From contig CBDCZP010000005.1 of the NCBI GenBank assembly GCA_965224605.1, positions 186,001 through 250,000 on the forward strand: DNA of 64,000 nt, in the 5' to 3' direction. Position numbers and translations under genes: made by a program. The DNA is from HyVt-477 sp965224605 (GTDB lineage Bacteria > Pseudomonadota > Gammaproteobacteria > Thiotrichales > Thiotrichaceae). Positions 52,014 to 61,343 of the stretch are shown piece by piece (positions within the stretch are counted from its first letter, which is position 1; every line of letters starts with the position of its first letter). A model generated the notes under the pieces. It was not told the DNA's origin, ran no database searches, and was given only the letters and a program-made list of their open reading frames with translations.

Positions 52014-53123
52014 ATGGATAATCTACAAGACTTACTCTCAACTGAAAAATTCAGGGAATTAATCACCCCCATCACTGAGCTTTTCTCAGGCCAACCCTGG
52101 GTTCAGGGTATCGCTATATTTCTAGCTACTTTTCTAACCGCTTCATTGCTCACCTGGTTTATTTTCAAAATTCTACATCGGATTACTGAAAAAACGAAAA
52201 CTTACCTTGATGATAATGTGCTACATATAGCCCGTGCCCCCATTTACTATTCACTGGTTATTACAGGTTTTTCAACTGCATTTAGAGTGATGCCCCTCTC
52301 GGATAAGCTGACCCAAATGCTTATTCATGGATTAAAAACCGTTGGAGTTTTGGTCTGGACAATTGCTCTAATACGTTTTTCAAAAATCATTCTGAAGCAA
52401 CTAGCCTGGCTCAGCAAGAAAGGGAAATTCATCCAGCCACAGACCCTACCTCTTTTCGATAACCTTATCAGGGTCGTCATTATTGGCATCGCCATTTATA
52501 TCACCTTCCGCATTTGGGGAATTGATATGACGGCCTGGCTGGCTTCTGCTGGCATCGTCGGTATCGCGGTTGGTTTTGCGGCGAAAGATACCTTAGCTAA
52601 CCTCTTTTCGGGTGTTTTTATACTGGCGGATACACCTTATAAAATTGGTGACTATGTAGTTTTGGATAGCGGAAGGCGTGGCAAAGTTACTCATATTGGT
52701 ATACGCAGCACACGCTTCTTGACCCGTGATGATGTTGAAATCACGGTGCCTAATTCTATTGTGGGCAATAGCAAAATCATTAACCAGACTGGAGGCCCTC
52801 ATACTAAATTCAGGATGCGCATTAAGATTGGGTTGACTTATGGCTCTGATATTAATGCCGCGCGTGAAATACTGGTAGATATTGCAAAAACTACTGAAGA
52901 AGTTTGTAAGTCTCCAGAACCCAGAATTCGCTTCAGAGCCTTTGGTGAATCCAGTCTGGATCATGAATTATTGTGTTGGGTTTCTGACCCTGAATTAAGA
53001 GGGCGAGTAACCGACAGACTGAATTTAACTATTTATAATCGCTTTAAAGAAGAAGGGATTGAAATTCCTTACGCCAAGCGAGATGTGTATATCAAGGAAA
53101 TGCCTAAATCACTGTCACCGTAG
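52014..53123 (+). CDS. Mechanosensitive channel MscS family
   Basis: 369 residues. Five hydrophobic helices, the last (about 170-205) being the MscS pore helix ASAGIVGIAVGFAAKDTLANLFSGVFILAD (Gly/Ala pattern; here given only partly), then the beta domain with YKIGDYVVLDSGRRGKVTHIGIRSTRF and VPNSIVGNSKIINQT. Releases solutes on hypo-osmotic shock. The stop codon TAG is part of the palindrome at 53120-53147. Confidence 0.93.
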   Translation: MDNLQDLLSTEKFRELITPITELFSGQPWVQGIAIFLATFLTASLLTWFIFKILHRITEKTKTYLDDNVLHIARAPIYYSLVITGFSTAFRVMPLSDKLTQMLIHGLKTVGVLVWTIALIRFSKIILKQLAWLSKKGKFIQPQTLPLFDNLIRVVIIGIAIYITFRIWGIDMTAWLASAGIVGIAVGFAAKDTLANLFSGVFILADTPYKIGDYVVLDSGRRGKVTHIGIRSTRFLTRDDVEITVPNSIVGNSKIINQTGGPHTKFRMRIKIGLTYGSDINAAREILVDIAKTTEEVCKSPEPRIRFRAFGESSLDHELLCWVSDPELRGRVTDRLNLTIYNRFKEEGIEIPYAKRDVYIKEMPKSLSP

Positions 53124-53147
53124 AGACAAGGCATGCCTTGTCTCTAC
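53120..53147. terminator. 28-bp perfect palindrome between convergent mscS and serS
   Basis: GTAGAGACAAGGCA and its exact reverse complement TGCCTTGTCTCTAC, no loop (28 bp). The TAG at 53121-53123 is the mscS stop, and the mirrored TAG on the minus strand (53144-53146) is the serS stop. The same palindrome occurs at 54922-54947. Probably a bidirectional terminator. Confidence 0.8.
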
Positions 53148-54439
53148 AACGTCTCCAGACCACCCATATAGGGTTGTAGCACTTCAGGTATTTTAATGCT
53201 GCCGTCTTCTTGCTGATTATTTTCTATAACAGCCACTAATGTCCGTCCTATTGCCAAACCTGAACCATTAAGCGTATGTAATAATTCTGGCTTTTTGGTT
53301 TCAGCGTTGCGGAATCTAGCCATCATTCTGCGCGCTTGATAATCCTCAAAGTTTGAACAGGAAGAAATCTCACGGTATTTATTTTGCCCTGGCAGCCAAA
53401 CTTCTAAATCATAGGTTTTAGCCGCTGAAAAACCCGTATCACCCGCACATAACGTCATGACACGATACGGCAAACCCAGTTTTTGTAAGATGTTTTCGGC
53501 ATGACCGAGCAACTCTTCCAATTTACTCCAAGACTCTTCTGGTTTGACCATTTGCACCATTTCAACTTTTTCAAATTGATGCTGACGAATCAAACCACGC
53601 GTGTCTTTACCATATGAACCGGCTTCTGAACGAAAGCATGGAGTATGGGCTGTATACATTAATGGTAAGTCTTTCTCATCAATAATCTCGCCACGCACCA
53701 GATTGGTGACGGGAACTTCACCTGTTGGAATCAGGTAATATTCTTGCTCTCCATCGACATCGAGCTTAAACAAGTCTTCTTCAAACTTGGGAAGCTGTCC
53801 AGTCCCTTTCAAGCTGTCTGTATTAGCCAAATAAGGAACGTATACTTCATTGTATCCGTGCTCCTGTGAATGCGTATCTAACATGAACTGAATCAAGGCA
53901 CGATGCATTCGAGCCATGGCTCCACGCATCACGACAAAACGAGAACCAGCGAGTTTAGTTGCGGCCTCAAAATCCATCAAGGTATCTTGTGAGCTACCCC
54001 TCGACCGTGCGCCTAAATCAACATGGTCTTTGGGTTCAAAATCAAAACGAGTAGGTTCTCCCCAGCTACGAATTTCAACATTATTATCTTCACTCTTGCC
54101 AGTAGGCACAGACTCATGCAATAAATTAGGGATGCCCATCATTAACTCATGAATATCTGCATTCAAGCTTGAAAGCTCATCTTCAGCGGCTTTTAGCTGG
54201 CCACCCAAATCCGCAACCTGATCTAATAAGGGCTGGATATCCTCACCGTTCGCTTTGGCTTGACCAATTGATTTAGAACGCGTATTACGCTCATTTTGAA
54301 GTTCTTGAGTAGACACAGATAATGCTTTACGACGTGTTTCAAGCGTATTGAATGCATCAACATCCAAATCAAAATTGCGACGTTTTAGTTGCTCCGCAAT
54401 ACCCTCTATATTCGTGCGTAATCGTTTTACATCCAGCAT
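53144..54439 (-). CDS. serS: Seryl-tRNA synthetase
   Basis: 431 residues. N-terminal antiparallel coiled-coil arm (about 25-105) that contacts tRNA-Ser. Class II motif 2 TPCFRSEAGSYGKDTRGLIRQHQF region (CFRSEAGSYG, RQHQFEKVEM) near 260-285 and motif 3 NGSGLAIGRTLVAVIEN near 390. Length normal. Stop codon lies in the palindrome shared with mscS. crcB, mrp and others lie upstream on the same strand. Confidence 0.97.
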   Translation of the reverse strand: MLDVKRLRTNIEGIAEQLKRRNFDLDVDAFNTLETRRKALSVSTQELQNERNTRSKSIGQAKANGEDIQPLLDQVADLGGQLKAAEDELSSLNADIHELMMGIPNLLHESVPTGKSEDNNVEIRSWGEPTRFDFEPKDHVDLGARSRGSSQDTLMDFEAATKLAGSRFVVMRGAMARMHRALIQFMLDTHSQEHGYNEVYVPYLANTDSLKGTGQLPKFEEDLFKLDVDGEQEYYLIPTGEVPVTNLVRGEIIDEKDLPLMYTAHTPCFRSEAGSYGKDTRGLIRQHQFEKVEMVQMVKPEESWSKLEELLGHAENILQKLGLPYRVMTLCAGDTGFSAAKTYDLEVWLPGQNKYREISSCSNFEDYQARRMMARFRNAETKKPELLHTLNGSGLAIGRTLVAVIENNQQEDGSIKIPEVLQPYMGGLETL

Positions 54440-54502
54440 TGTTTTACATCCAGCATTGTTTTATATCAGTTACGTTTAATTGAATAAAAAACCGACTATA
54501 CA

Positions 54503-54883
54503 TCAGAATTGTCTGGCTGTAATCATCCCAAACCAAACGGCTATCACGCAAACAACCACACTCAACAAAACATTAAGCATGGCGCGAAAAAGCACGCCTT
54601 CTTGTATTAATACCAAGGTATCTAAAGAGAAGGTTGAAAAGGTTGTCAGTGCTCCCACAAAACCCACTAACAGACCTAGTCTCATAGCAGGATCAATGTT
54701 GCCTTTTTGCAAAAAGAAGATAGTTAATAGACCCATAAGAAATGAGCCGATGACATTAACCGTCAACGTGCCATAGGGAAAATCACGCCCTAGCCAATCG
54801 TAAACAAGATTTGATAATAGATAGCGGGTGATTGCACCTAATGCACCGCCTAGCATGATACTTAAGAGTTGAACTAAACTCAT
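54503..54883 (-). CDS. crcB: Fluoride channel CrcB/Fluc
   Basis: 126 residues, four membrane helices. Family motifs GGALGAITRYLLSNL (9-25), LTVNVIGSFLMGLL (about 42-55, Asn in the pore), FVGALTTFSTFSLDTL (about 76-90, the Phe-Ser-Thr-Phe-Ser track). Dual-topology dimer that exports fluoride. I looked for a fluoride riboswitch in the 80 bp upstream and see none. Confidence 0.94.
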   Translation of the reverse strand: MSLVQLLSIMLGGALGAITRYLLSNLVYDWLGRDFPYGTLTVNVIGSFLMGLLTIFFLQKGNIDPAMRLGLLVGFVGALTTFSTFSLDTLVLIQEGVLFRAMLNVLLSVVVCVIAVWFGMITARQF

Positions 54884-54921
54884 TTATTCTAGCACCCGCC
54901 AAATATGCATTGATAAGGCGC

Positions 54922-54947
54922 TAGAGACAAGGCATGCCTTGTCTCTA
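54922..54947. repeat. Second copy of the GTAGAGACAAGGCATGCC palindrome
   Basis: 26-bp perfect palindrome, TAGAGACAAGGCA/TGCCTTGTCTCTA. The flank ACCGTAGAGAC on one side also matches the copy at 53120. Lies between mrp and crcB, both on the minus strand, so it may attenuate read-through. A half-copy ACCGTAGAGAC exists at 38743-38753. Confidence 0.85.
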
Positions 54948-54964
54948 CGGTTACGGTAGATAGG

Positions 54965-56056
54965 TTAGCCATTCTCGATTTTAATGGTCGGGAACTTGGT
55001 GCTGTAATCTTTGGCTTTTTCCGCCAACTTCGAAGCCATTCTACGCGAGATATCTTTATACATCTGGGTGATCTTACCGTCAGGATCGGCAACAACTGTC
55101 GGCTTGCCCTCATCTGTTTGTACTCGGATACTCATATCTAAAGGCAACGCCCCTAGGAAATCTACATTATGCTCTTCAGCCATGCGCACCCCACCACCTT
55201 CACCAAATATCTCTTCTGCATGGCCGCATTCACTACAGATATGCACACTCATATTCTCGACCACACCAAGAACAGGGATTTCGACTTTTTCGAACATCTT
55301 TAAACCCTTACGTGCATCAAGTAATGCAATATCCTGTGGGGTAGTCACGATAACGGCGCCACTAACCGGAATCTTCTGAGAAAGAGTCAACTGGGTATCG
55401 CCCGTTCCAGGAGGCAGATCTACGACTAAATAATCAAGATCACCCCAATTGGTATCACTGAGCAACTGCTCAAGAGCTTGTGTCACCATAGGTCCACGCC
55501 AGATCATCGGTGTATCTTCTTCGATCAAAAAACCAATCGACATGGTTTTAATACCATAGTTCACCATCGGCTCTAATGTCTTACCATCAGGCGATTCAGG
55601 CTGTCCAGAAAGCCCCATCATACGTGGCTGACTGGGGCCATAAATATCCGCATCCAGCAAACCTACCGTTGCGCCATCAGCCACTAAAGCCAACGCCAGA
55701 TTAACCGAGGTTGTTGATTTACCTACACCACCCTTACCTGATGCAACAGCAATAATATTCTTTATACCGCCGATACGTTTTAGTGTCTTTTGCACGGCAT
55801 GAGCGGCAACTCGTGTTTCAACATTCACCTCAACAGAGGCAATACCTTCAACCCCTTCTAGCTTTTGTTTAATTTCTGTAGCCAGTTCATCGCGATAGGT
55901 TCCAGCAGGATAACCCTGTTGGATACGAATGAAAACATTGCCATTATCAATATCAACCGCTTTTACCTGCTTGAGACTAACAATATCTTTTTCCAGATAG
56001 CGATCATTGATCTCTGTAAGAAGAGCTTCAATCTGCTCTTTGGAAACTTCTGCCAT
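54965..56056 (-). CDS. mrp: Mrp/ApbC-type iron-sulfur carrier ATPase
   Basis: 363 residues from the ATG at 56056 (CGGAG before it); the frame is open upstream to 56158, but that part is not family-like. DUF59/MIP18 N-terminal domain (about 5-85), then the deviant Walker A ASGKGGVGKSTTSVNLA near 105, the DADIYGPSQPRMMG switch near 135, LVVDLPPGTGD near 215, and CxxC in HICSECGHAEEIFG near 272 which binds the bridging Fe-S cluster. Loads clusters onto target proteins. Confidence 0.95.
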   Translation of the reverse strand: MAEVSKEQIEALLTEINDRYLEKDIVSLKQVKAVDIDNGNVFIRIQQGYPAGTYRDELATEIKQKLEGVEGIASVEVNVETRVAAHAVQKTLKRIGGIKNIIAVASGKGGVGKSTTSVNLALALVADGATVGLLDADIYGPSQPRMMGLSGQPESPDGKTLEPMVNYGIKTMSIGFLIEEDTPMIWRGPMVTQALEQLLSDTNWGDLDYLVVDLPPGTGDTQLTLSQKIPVSGAVIVTTPQDIALLDARKGLKMFEKVEIPVLGVVENMSVHICSECGHAEEIFGEGGGVRMAEEHNVDFLGALPLDMSIRVQTDEGKPTVVADPDGKITQMYKDISRRMASKLAEKAKDYSTKFPTIKIENG

Positions 56057-56172
56057 AATAAACTCCGAGTTAATCTGTACATCCTGAGTATTTTCAGGAC
56101 ACTCTAATAAGAATGGCGAACATTCTACACTATCCATCAACAGACAAAAACTGGACAAACCTTATGGATAAT

Positions 56173-57159
56173 TTAGTGCTTTAGAGTTTCCTTAAGCACA
56201 TCTTCCAGAATAGGCCTCATTCGATAAACACACTCTTCACCCTCCGCAATAGCGGGTTCAGCTTTATGAAAATCTATAGTGCCAATATCGGCTATTTTTG
56301 GGGATAAAATAACATCAGGAGGGTCACCCGCCATGCGGCTACGTGTGATACGGTTTTGCATAATGCTGATGGTGTTTGAGAAAACTTCGAATATTCCAGG
56401 CATGTCGTTATCACGCTGAAGAATTTTTGATAACAAAGCTTCCTTACCTTCCTGAATCCCATTGGCGAGTTGATTTGAAAGCTGTTTCGAGAGCTTTGCC
56501 CACAAATTATTTTCTTCATCACTTAAGGCAGCCTCAGATAGTTCTTTATTCGGCTGCTTGTCTATCTCATTGGTAGCTGCTGGTTTACTAGCTATCTCAG
56601 CATAAAGATTAACTGCAATAACAATATCCGCTCCTAAAGCCCGACATAACGAAACCGGCACAGGATTGACCAAACCTCCATCAATCAACCAGTTTCCTTC
56701 GTGCATCACCGGAGTAAACAGTCCCGGCAGAGCAATGGATGCCCGGACACTTTTCATCAAGGCTCCTTCACGAAGCCACACTTCTTGACCTGTTCTTAAT
56801 TGTGTTGCGACAGCACCAAAGGTTTTAGGTAACGCTTCAATCGGAACGTCATCAAAGGCTTGTTTTTGCATGGCATCTAATAGCTTCTCACCCTGAATAA
56901 ACCCTCCGCCAGAAATAGTAATATCCAGATAACCAATAACATCTTTCCATGTCATTGGCTTCGCCCATTTCTCTAGTTTATTCAGTCTGTCACTAGCATA
57001 AGCAGCACCCACTAAAGCGCCCATTGAGGTTCCAGCTATGATGGTAGGGCGAATACCCAAATGTTCAAGTGCGTTAATAACACCTATATGTGACCAGCCT
57101 TTTGCTCCACCACCACCCAATGCTAAACCTATTTTGGGCTGTACATTCCTTTGTTTCAC
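56173..57159 (-). CDS. Patatin-like phospholipase family protein (RssA-like)
   Basis: 328 residues, GTG start (57157-57159) with AAGGAG 9 bases upstream. Patatin motifs: GLALGGGGAKGWSHIGV (oxyanion hole), GTSMGALVGAAYAS (Ser nucleophile near 45), and the catalytic Asp in LIDGGLVNPVPVSL near 165. No signal peptide. An acidic insert (about 200-240, NEIDKQPNKELSEAALSDEE) precedes a C-terminal helical region. Substrate unknown, probably cytoplasmic lipase or serine hydrolase. 14-bp gap to the upstream boundary of mrp's longer frame; probably co-transcribed with mrp. Confidence 0.92.
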   Translation of the reverse strand: MKQRNVQPKIGLALGGGGAKGWSHIGVINALEHLGIRPTIIAGTSMGALVGAAYASDRLNKLEKWAKPMTWKDVIGYLDITISGGGFIQGEKLLDAMQKQAFDDVPIEALPKTFGAVATQLRTGQEVWLREGALMKSVRASIALPGLFTPVMHEGNWLIDGGLVNPVPVSLCRALGADIVIAVNLYAEIASKPAATNEIDKQPNKELSEAALSDEENNLWAKLSKQLSNQLANGIQEGKEALLSKILQRDNDMPGIFEVFSNTISIMQNRITRSRMAGDPPDVILSPKIADIGTIDFHKAEPAIAEGEECVYRMRPILEDVLKETLKH

Positions 57160-57199
57160 CGACGTAACTCCTTTTTATTCCAGCATGAAACTAATCAAC

Positions 57200-58228
57200 T
57201 CAATCATTATAGGCGATACTAGTCTCTTGATGATCAACTTTACGTACATAGCTGATATCAGCCATTCCCTGCTTCAACAATTGACTCACGAGATTGTCTG
57301 CTGAAGGTAAAACTTTGGCATCCTGTTTTCGAAATAGTTCCAGTAGCCTATCTTGACCTTCCTGATATTGTGCCGCAATTTCCAACGTCCATTGTATTTG
57401 TTGATCTAGATTGTGGCGATCTTCATAACGATTAACCAAATCAAATAGTCGGCTCAGCTGTAGATTCTTAAAATTAATAGATGGACCCGAATACTTTGCA
57501 TGACTAGTCACAACCCTCGTAGAATTAAATTTATGGTCAGTTTCATGTTTGTCCAGCAAACTAAACATGAAATTATTGTTAGTAGATTCCAATATATCAT
57601 CGCCTTGTTTAAAGACTATTTCATTCATTTCCATATTAATAGGGATAGCATCAACGCCTGACTCATAAACACCTTCCGCTGCACCCTCAGAAATACTTAA
57701 CTTCATATCAGATACTTCATACTCTAGCGCAGCAGAATCTATACGATAATGTCGGCGCAAATCATAACCCACCAGAACTTTTGCTGAAAAAGGCTTTTTA
57801 TCACCGAAAATACGCAGCAATAGTGCTTTAGCATCCTCACTAAACTGGGATTTATCCAGATGTGCTTGTAGGCTAACCATAGCCAATCGGATGCTAGTAT
57901 CATCGAAGATTAGAGGGCCATGCTTAATGTCGACACGAAACAGCAGAGTGTTAAGAGCATCGGTTATTTTTTGGTTTTTTGAGTTCAGACGAACATTCAC
58001 TTGAGCAGTGAATAACGAACGTTTATAAGTGATTAATTCAGGATAAATGGCATCCGGGGATGAGGGGCTTAATTCTAAACTTAATTCTAAAAGAGAAGCA
58101 CGGATTTCTTTTTCAGTCTGGTCTGCAACATATAGCGTAGCCGAAAGCCAGCCAATCAGCATGAATGCTATTAACATCAGACTCAGAAGTTTAAACCCAA
58201 AGATATTATTCTTTTTATTACTGACCAT
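57200..58228 (-). CDS. DUF945/YdgA-family periplasmic protein
   Basis: 342 residues. One N-terminal membrane helix or uncleaved signal (about 13-33, LLSLMLIAFMLIGWLSATLYVA), then a beta-rich body with the family layout VNVRLNSKNQKITDALNTLLFRVDIKHGPLIF (visible key: KHGPLIF near 98). The C-terminus is helical. Function is unknown for the family. ATG at 58228 without a clear ribosome site. Confidence 0.8.
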   Translation of the reverse strand: MVSNKKNNIFGFKLLSLMLIAFMLIGWLSATLYVADQTEKEIRASLLELSLELSPSSPDAIYPELITYKRSLFTAQVNVRLNSKNQKITDALNTLLFRVDIKHGPLIFDDTSIRLAMVSLQAHLDKSQFSEDAKALLLRIFGDKKPFSAKVLVGYDLRRHYRIDSAALEYEVSDMKLSISEGAAEGVYESGVDAIPINMEMNEIVFKQGDDILESTNNNFMFSLLDKHETDHKFNSTRVVTSHAKYSGPSINFKNLQLSRLFDLVNRYEDRHNLDQQIQWTLEIAAQYQEGQDRLLELFRKQDAKVLPSADNLVSQLLKQGMADISYVRKVDHQETSIAYND

Positions 58229-58331
58229 AGTAATAAAAATACAGGAATATAGATGTACCAGCCCTTAAGCTTTAATAAATAGTCTAGTTAGTTAACCCGC
58301 ACCAGACATCATTAGATAACTGAGTAGTTAA

Positions 58332-59996
58332 CTATTTTCGTACTAATTTTTGTGGTGGATTCCCATGCCAATATGCCCATTCTATCAAGGCATCATGTGC
58401 TCTTTTACCGCGCTGCCGTGCGGCAGCATCATTATGCAAAATAGACACAATATAATCCCGACCATCCACACCCCGCACGTACCCCGCAATGGCTCTGGTA
58501 TCGCGTAATGTTCCTGTTTTAAAACGCCCACGCCCGGCAACAGGTGTATTACGTAGACGTTTTTTCATGGTGCCATCTCTACCTGCTACAGCAAGAGAGT
58601 TACTCAACAAATGTCGATGAGGGCTACGATATGCATGCAGTAAGAGTTCACCAATATGTCGAGCACTAATACGTGACCAACGACTTAACCCAGAGCCATT
58701 TTCGATACGCAACTCTGGAAACTTCAAACCTTGTGAATTTAGCCATTGCTTAATAGCCAACTCACTCTTTCGAGGCGTAGAAGGTGCACCCAATTTTCTA
58801 GCACCGATGGTTAACATCACCTGCCTTGCCATTAAATTGTTACTTTCTTTATTCACTTCCAGAATAATTTGGCTCAATGGCGCAGACATATGGCGGTGCA
58901 ACAAACGCGCATTACTCGGAGTAGTTCCGCGAACAAAACGAGCATTTAGCGTGCCGCCTACATCCTTCTTCCAAAAACGCTGTAAACTGGCAAAGATCAT
59001 ACTGGATGAATCAGTAATAGCCTTTTTGTAATTCCGCTTTCCACACCGTGTTGAATAGCGTCCACTAAACGTCACCACATGCCTATTAGGCCCCGACACC
59101 ACACTCATCCGAGGACTCCGCGCACGCCCCCTACAACGACTACGCACTGATTTAATACGATTGACTACACGTATATTATGGGCGGGGGTAACTGAATATA
59201 TCGTAGGTCTTCCCCTTACATTTTGTACAACAAATTCGCTAGTTTTTTCATTAAATAACAGTGCATCAGGCTGAGCATTATAAGTTTCGTAGCGTTTGCC
59301 ATCAAAAGCACCGGGGTTGATATTGGGTGGTTGGAAATAACTCGTATCAAAAACGATATTACCGTTAACACTCTTGACCCCTTTACGACGCAACTGTCTT
59401 AGCATGTTACGCAAATCAACTGTTTTAAAATCTGGAGCACCGTATCCTTTGATGATCAAATTTCCGTTTAGCGTTCCACCACGCAAATTTCCGGTCATAT
59501 AGATCTCAGTAGGCCAGCGATAATTTGCACCTAATGTCCCCAAAGCTGCATAAGTCGTTACGAGCTTCATCACAGAGGCAGGAGACTTCGAGCTGTTTTC
59601 ATTAAAAACCATCATCGGCTGTTTGTCGCCAATACGCAGTACAAAAGCTCCCATTGTGTTTGGACTTACATTGGATTTCTGCAGTAAATTTCTCACATTC
59701 CAAGGCAATTGTCTTAACATATTGCCCTGTTGAGTGGGTTGCCATTTGGGTTTGTTCTGTGATGGTTTTACCGGGGCAGGAGCACGTTGAGAAATTTGTG
59801 AGTTGTTTCTCGCAGGTGCTTTGCTTGCTGATGCACCGCTCGCTGGCGTATTAGAACGAACAGCAGGCACAACTGATTCAGACATTAACCAGTCAAATTC
59901 GGCTTTGGACATGCCTCCATCGGCGATCCCTGTTAATGGAATGCTTATTATAAAAACAAAAACCCAAATTTTTAACCGTATTGCCCTCGGTATCAT
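58332..59996 (-). CDS. dacB: D-alanyl-D-alanine carboxypeptidase/endopeptidase (PBP4)
   Basis: 554 residues. Signal peptide (to about 24, ending GIADGG), then a Pro/Ala/Gln-rich linker (about 40-95). Penicillin-binding motifs of the S13 family: SVMK of SPASVMKLVTTYAALGTLG near 140 (Ser nucleophile and Lys), SNN of ESNNLMARQ near 383, KTG of RFKTGTLRDTRAIAGYV near 498. Trims and cleaves cross-linked peptidoglycan in the periplasm. GGGGAAG before the ATG. The linker is longer than in E. coli PBP4. Confidence 0.95.
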   Translation of the reverse strand: MIPRAIRLKIWVFVFIISIPLTGIADGGMSKAEFDWLMSESVVPAVRSNTPASGASASKAPARNNSQISQRAPAPVKPSQNKPKWQPTQQGNMLRQLPWNVRNLLQKSNVSPNTMGAFVLRIGDKQPMMVFNENSSKSPASVMKLVTTYAALGTLGANYRWPTEIYMTGNLRGGTLNGNLIIKGYGAPDFKTVDLRNMLRQLRRKGVKSVNGNIVFDTSYFQPPNINPGAFDGKRYETYNAQPDALLFNEKTSEFVVQNVRGRPTIYSVTPAHNIRVVNRIKSVRSRCRGRARSPRMSVVSGPNRHVVTFSGRYSTRCGKRNYKKAITDSSSMIFASLQRFWKKDVGGTLNARFVRGTTPSNARLLHRHMSAPLSQIILEVNKESNNLMARQVMLTIGARKLGAPSTPRKSELAIKQWLNSQGLKFPELRIENGSGLSRWSRISARHIGELLLHAYRSPHRHLLSNSLAVAGRDGTMKKRLRNTPVAGRGRFKTGTLRDTRAIAGYVRGVDGRDYIVSILHNDAAARQRGKRAHDALIEWAYWHGNPPQKLVRK

Positions 59997-60293
59997 TACA
60001 CTTCCCCAGAAGCTTAAACCAAATTATTAAATATATAGCATAAATGCATGATAAATATTCTTATAAATTATGCACTCTTTCTCTGTAAGTTTCAACTCCA
60101 GCCCATCTTTTAAGAGATTATAATTAGCTCTGGTCTGAATTTTTGACCTATTCTAGCCTCAGGAGATGCGCCATGTATTAATCATAGCCTCTTTTAATTA
60201 CACAGATATTGCACAGAATTATTGAAAAATAATTGAAATCAGGTATAAAAGCCTTTTTAATTCACTTCTTGACTTACAAAGTAGGAATCACAC

Positions 60294-60809
60294 ATGGCTA
60301 ACTCTCTGCGCGACCAGCTATTTCAGGCAGGTCTTGTTACTGAAGAGCAAGTAACTAAGGCTGAAAAACCAAAGAAGAAAAAGCCACGAACTCAAAAGAA
60401 GACTAACCCACGAAGAAAAGCTAACGTAAAAAATAAAAAAAACAGCAAAGCTCCTCAATCTGATCTAGCCCAATTTTATCAGCAACGAACCCATGAGGAA
60501 CGTAAAGAGAAGCAACAAGAAGAAAAACAACGGCAAGAAGCTGCTCAACTAAAAAAAGAACGCCGCCAAAAAATTGGCAAACTTATCAAAGAAAATGCGT
60601 TGAAGGAAGATGAAGGTGAAATTCGTTATAACTTTGTCATTGGTACCAGCATTAAATATTTATTTGTAACGGAACAGCAACAACAACAGCTATCGGAGGG
60701 AATCTTGGCCATTACCTTTCTTGGTGGGAAAAAGCGCTTAATACCCACAGAAACCGGCAAACAAATACTGGAAATCGATCCTGAAAAGACTGTAATCTTG
60801 TCGGAATAA
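60294..60809 (+). CDS. DUF2058-family basic protein (YaiL-like)
   Basis: 171 residues. Starts MANSLRDQLFQAGLVTEEQ as in the family. A very basic, Lys-rich stretch (about 22-55) and an Arg/Glu/Gln helix (about 65-100) lead to a C-terminal conserved domain (IRYNFVIGTSIKYLFVTEQQQQQLSEG). The basic part suggests RNA or DNA binding. No function known. Stands alone upstream of mscL with an 90-bp gap. Confidence 0.9.
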   Translation: MANSLRDQLFQAGLVTEEQVTKAEKPKKKKPRTQKKTNPRRKANVKNKKNSKAPQSDLAQFYQQRTHEERKEKQQEEKQRQEAAQLKKERRQKIGKLIKENALKEDEGEIRYNFVIGTSIKYLFVTEQQQQQLSEGILAITFLGGKKRLIPTETGKQILEIDPEKTVILSE

Positions 60810-60902
60810 TTACATTTTTTTATTGTCCTATAAAACTATTAAATTCATTCTTATAAAAAGTACTATACTTTCTTAACTTTACTTAACTAAAAGGAGATGG
60901 AT

Positions 60903-61289
60903 ATGGGAATGATTTCAGAGTTTAAAGAGTTCGCAATGAAAGGTAATCTGATTGATATGGCAACGGGGATCATCGTTGGCATAGCATCAGGAAAGCTTGT
61001 TTCTTCACTAGTCAACGACATTATCATGCCTCCTATAGGGATAGCCCTTGGGGGTGCTGATTTTTCCAAGCTAGGAACAGAACTACAAGCTGCTGCTGGC
61101 GATATCCCAGCCGTGATGCTCAAATGGGGGGCGTTTATTCAAAGCTTTATCGACTTTTTAATTATCATGCTTGTTGTTTTTATTATTATTAAAGTAGCAA
61201 CCCGTAATAAGAAAGAAGAAGTAGAAGAAGAGAAAGGTCCCTCACAAGAAGATCTATTAACAGACATTCGTGATCTGTTAAAAAAATAA
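60903..61289 (+). CDS. mscL: Large-conductance mechanosensitive channel MscL
   Basis: 128 residues. Start at the ATG at 60903, because AAGGAG (60891-60896) sits 6 bases before it and directly abuts the earlier ATG at 60897. First helix FAMKGNLIDMATGIIVGIASGKLVSSLVNDIIMPP with pore Gly/Ala pattern (key NLIDMATGIIVG), second helix FIDFLIIMLVVFIIIKVA, charged C-terminal bundle. Pentameric emergency osmotic valve. The window thus has both mscL and an mscS-type gene. Confidence 0.95.
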   Translation: MGMISEFKEFAMKGNLIDMATGIIVGIASGKLVSSLVNDIIMPPIGIALGGADFSKLGTELQAAAGDIPAVMLKWGAFIQSFIDFLIIMLVVFIIIKVATRNKKEEVEEEKGPSQEDLLTDIRDLLKK

Positions 61290-61307
61290 ATAATCTATTT
61301 TATGCCT

Positions 61308-61343
61308 AATGGAAGTGAGTCTAAATAGGCTCGCTTCCATTAT
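61308..61343. terminator. Hairpin between convergent mscL and gmk
   Basis: TAATGGAAGTGAG pairs with CTCGCTTCCATTA (one mismatch) across a 10-base loop. It spans the last gmk codons, so it could end mscL transcription. It has no long T-run, so efficiency is uncertain. Confidence 0.6.

Noticed and set aside
54884..54964. Possible fluoride riboswitch before crcB
   Set aside because: The expected conserved GGNGATGG-type motif is absent; only the palindrome is there.
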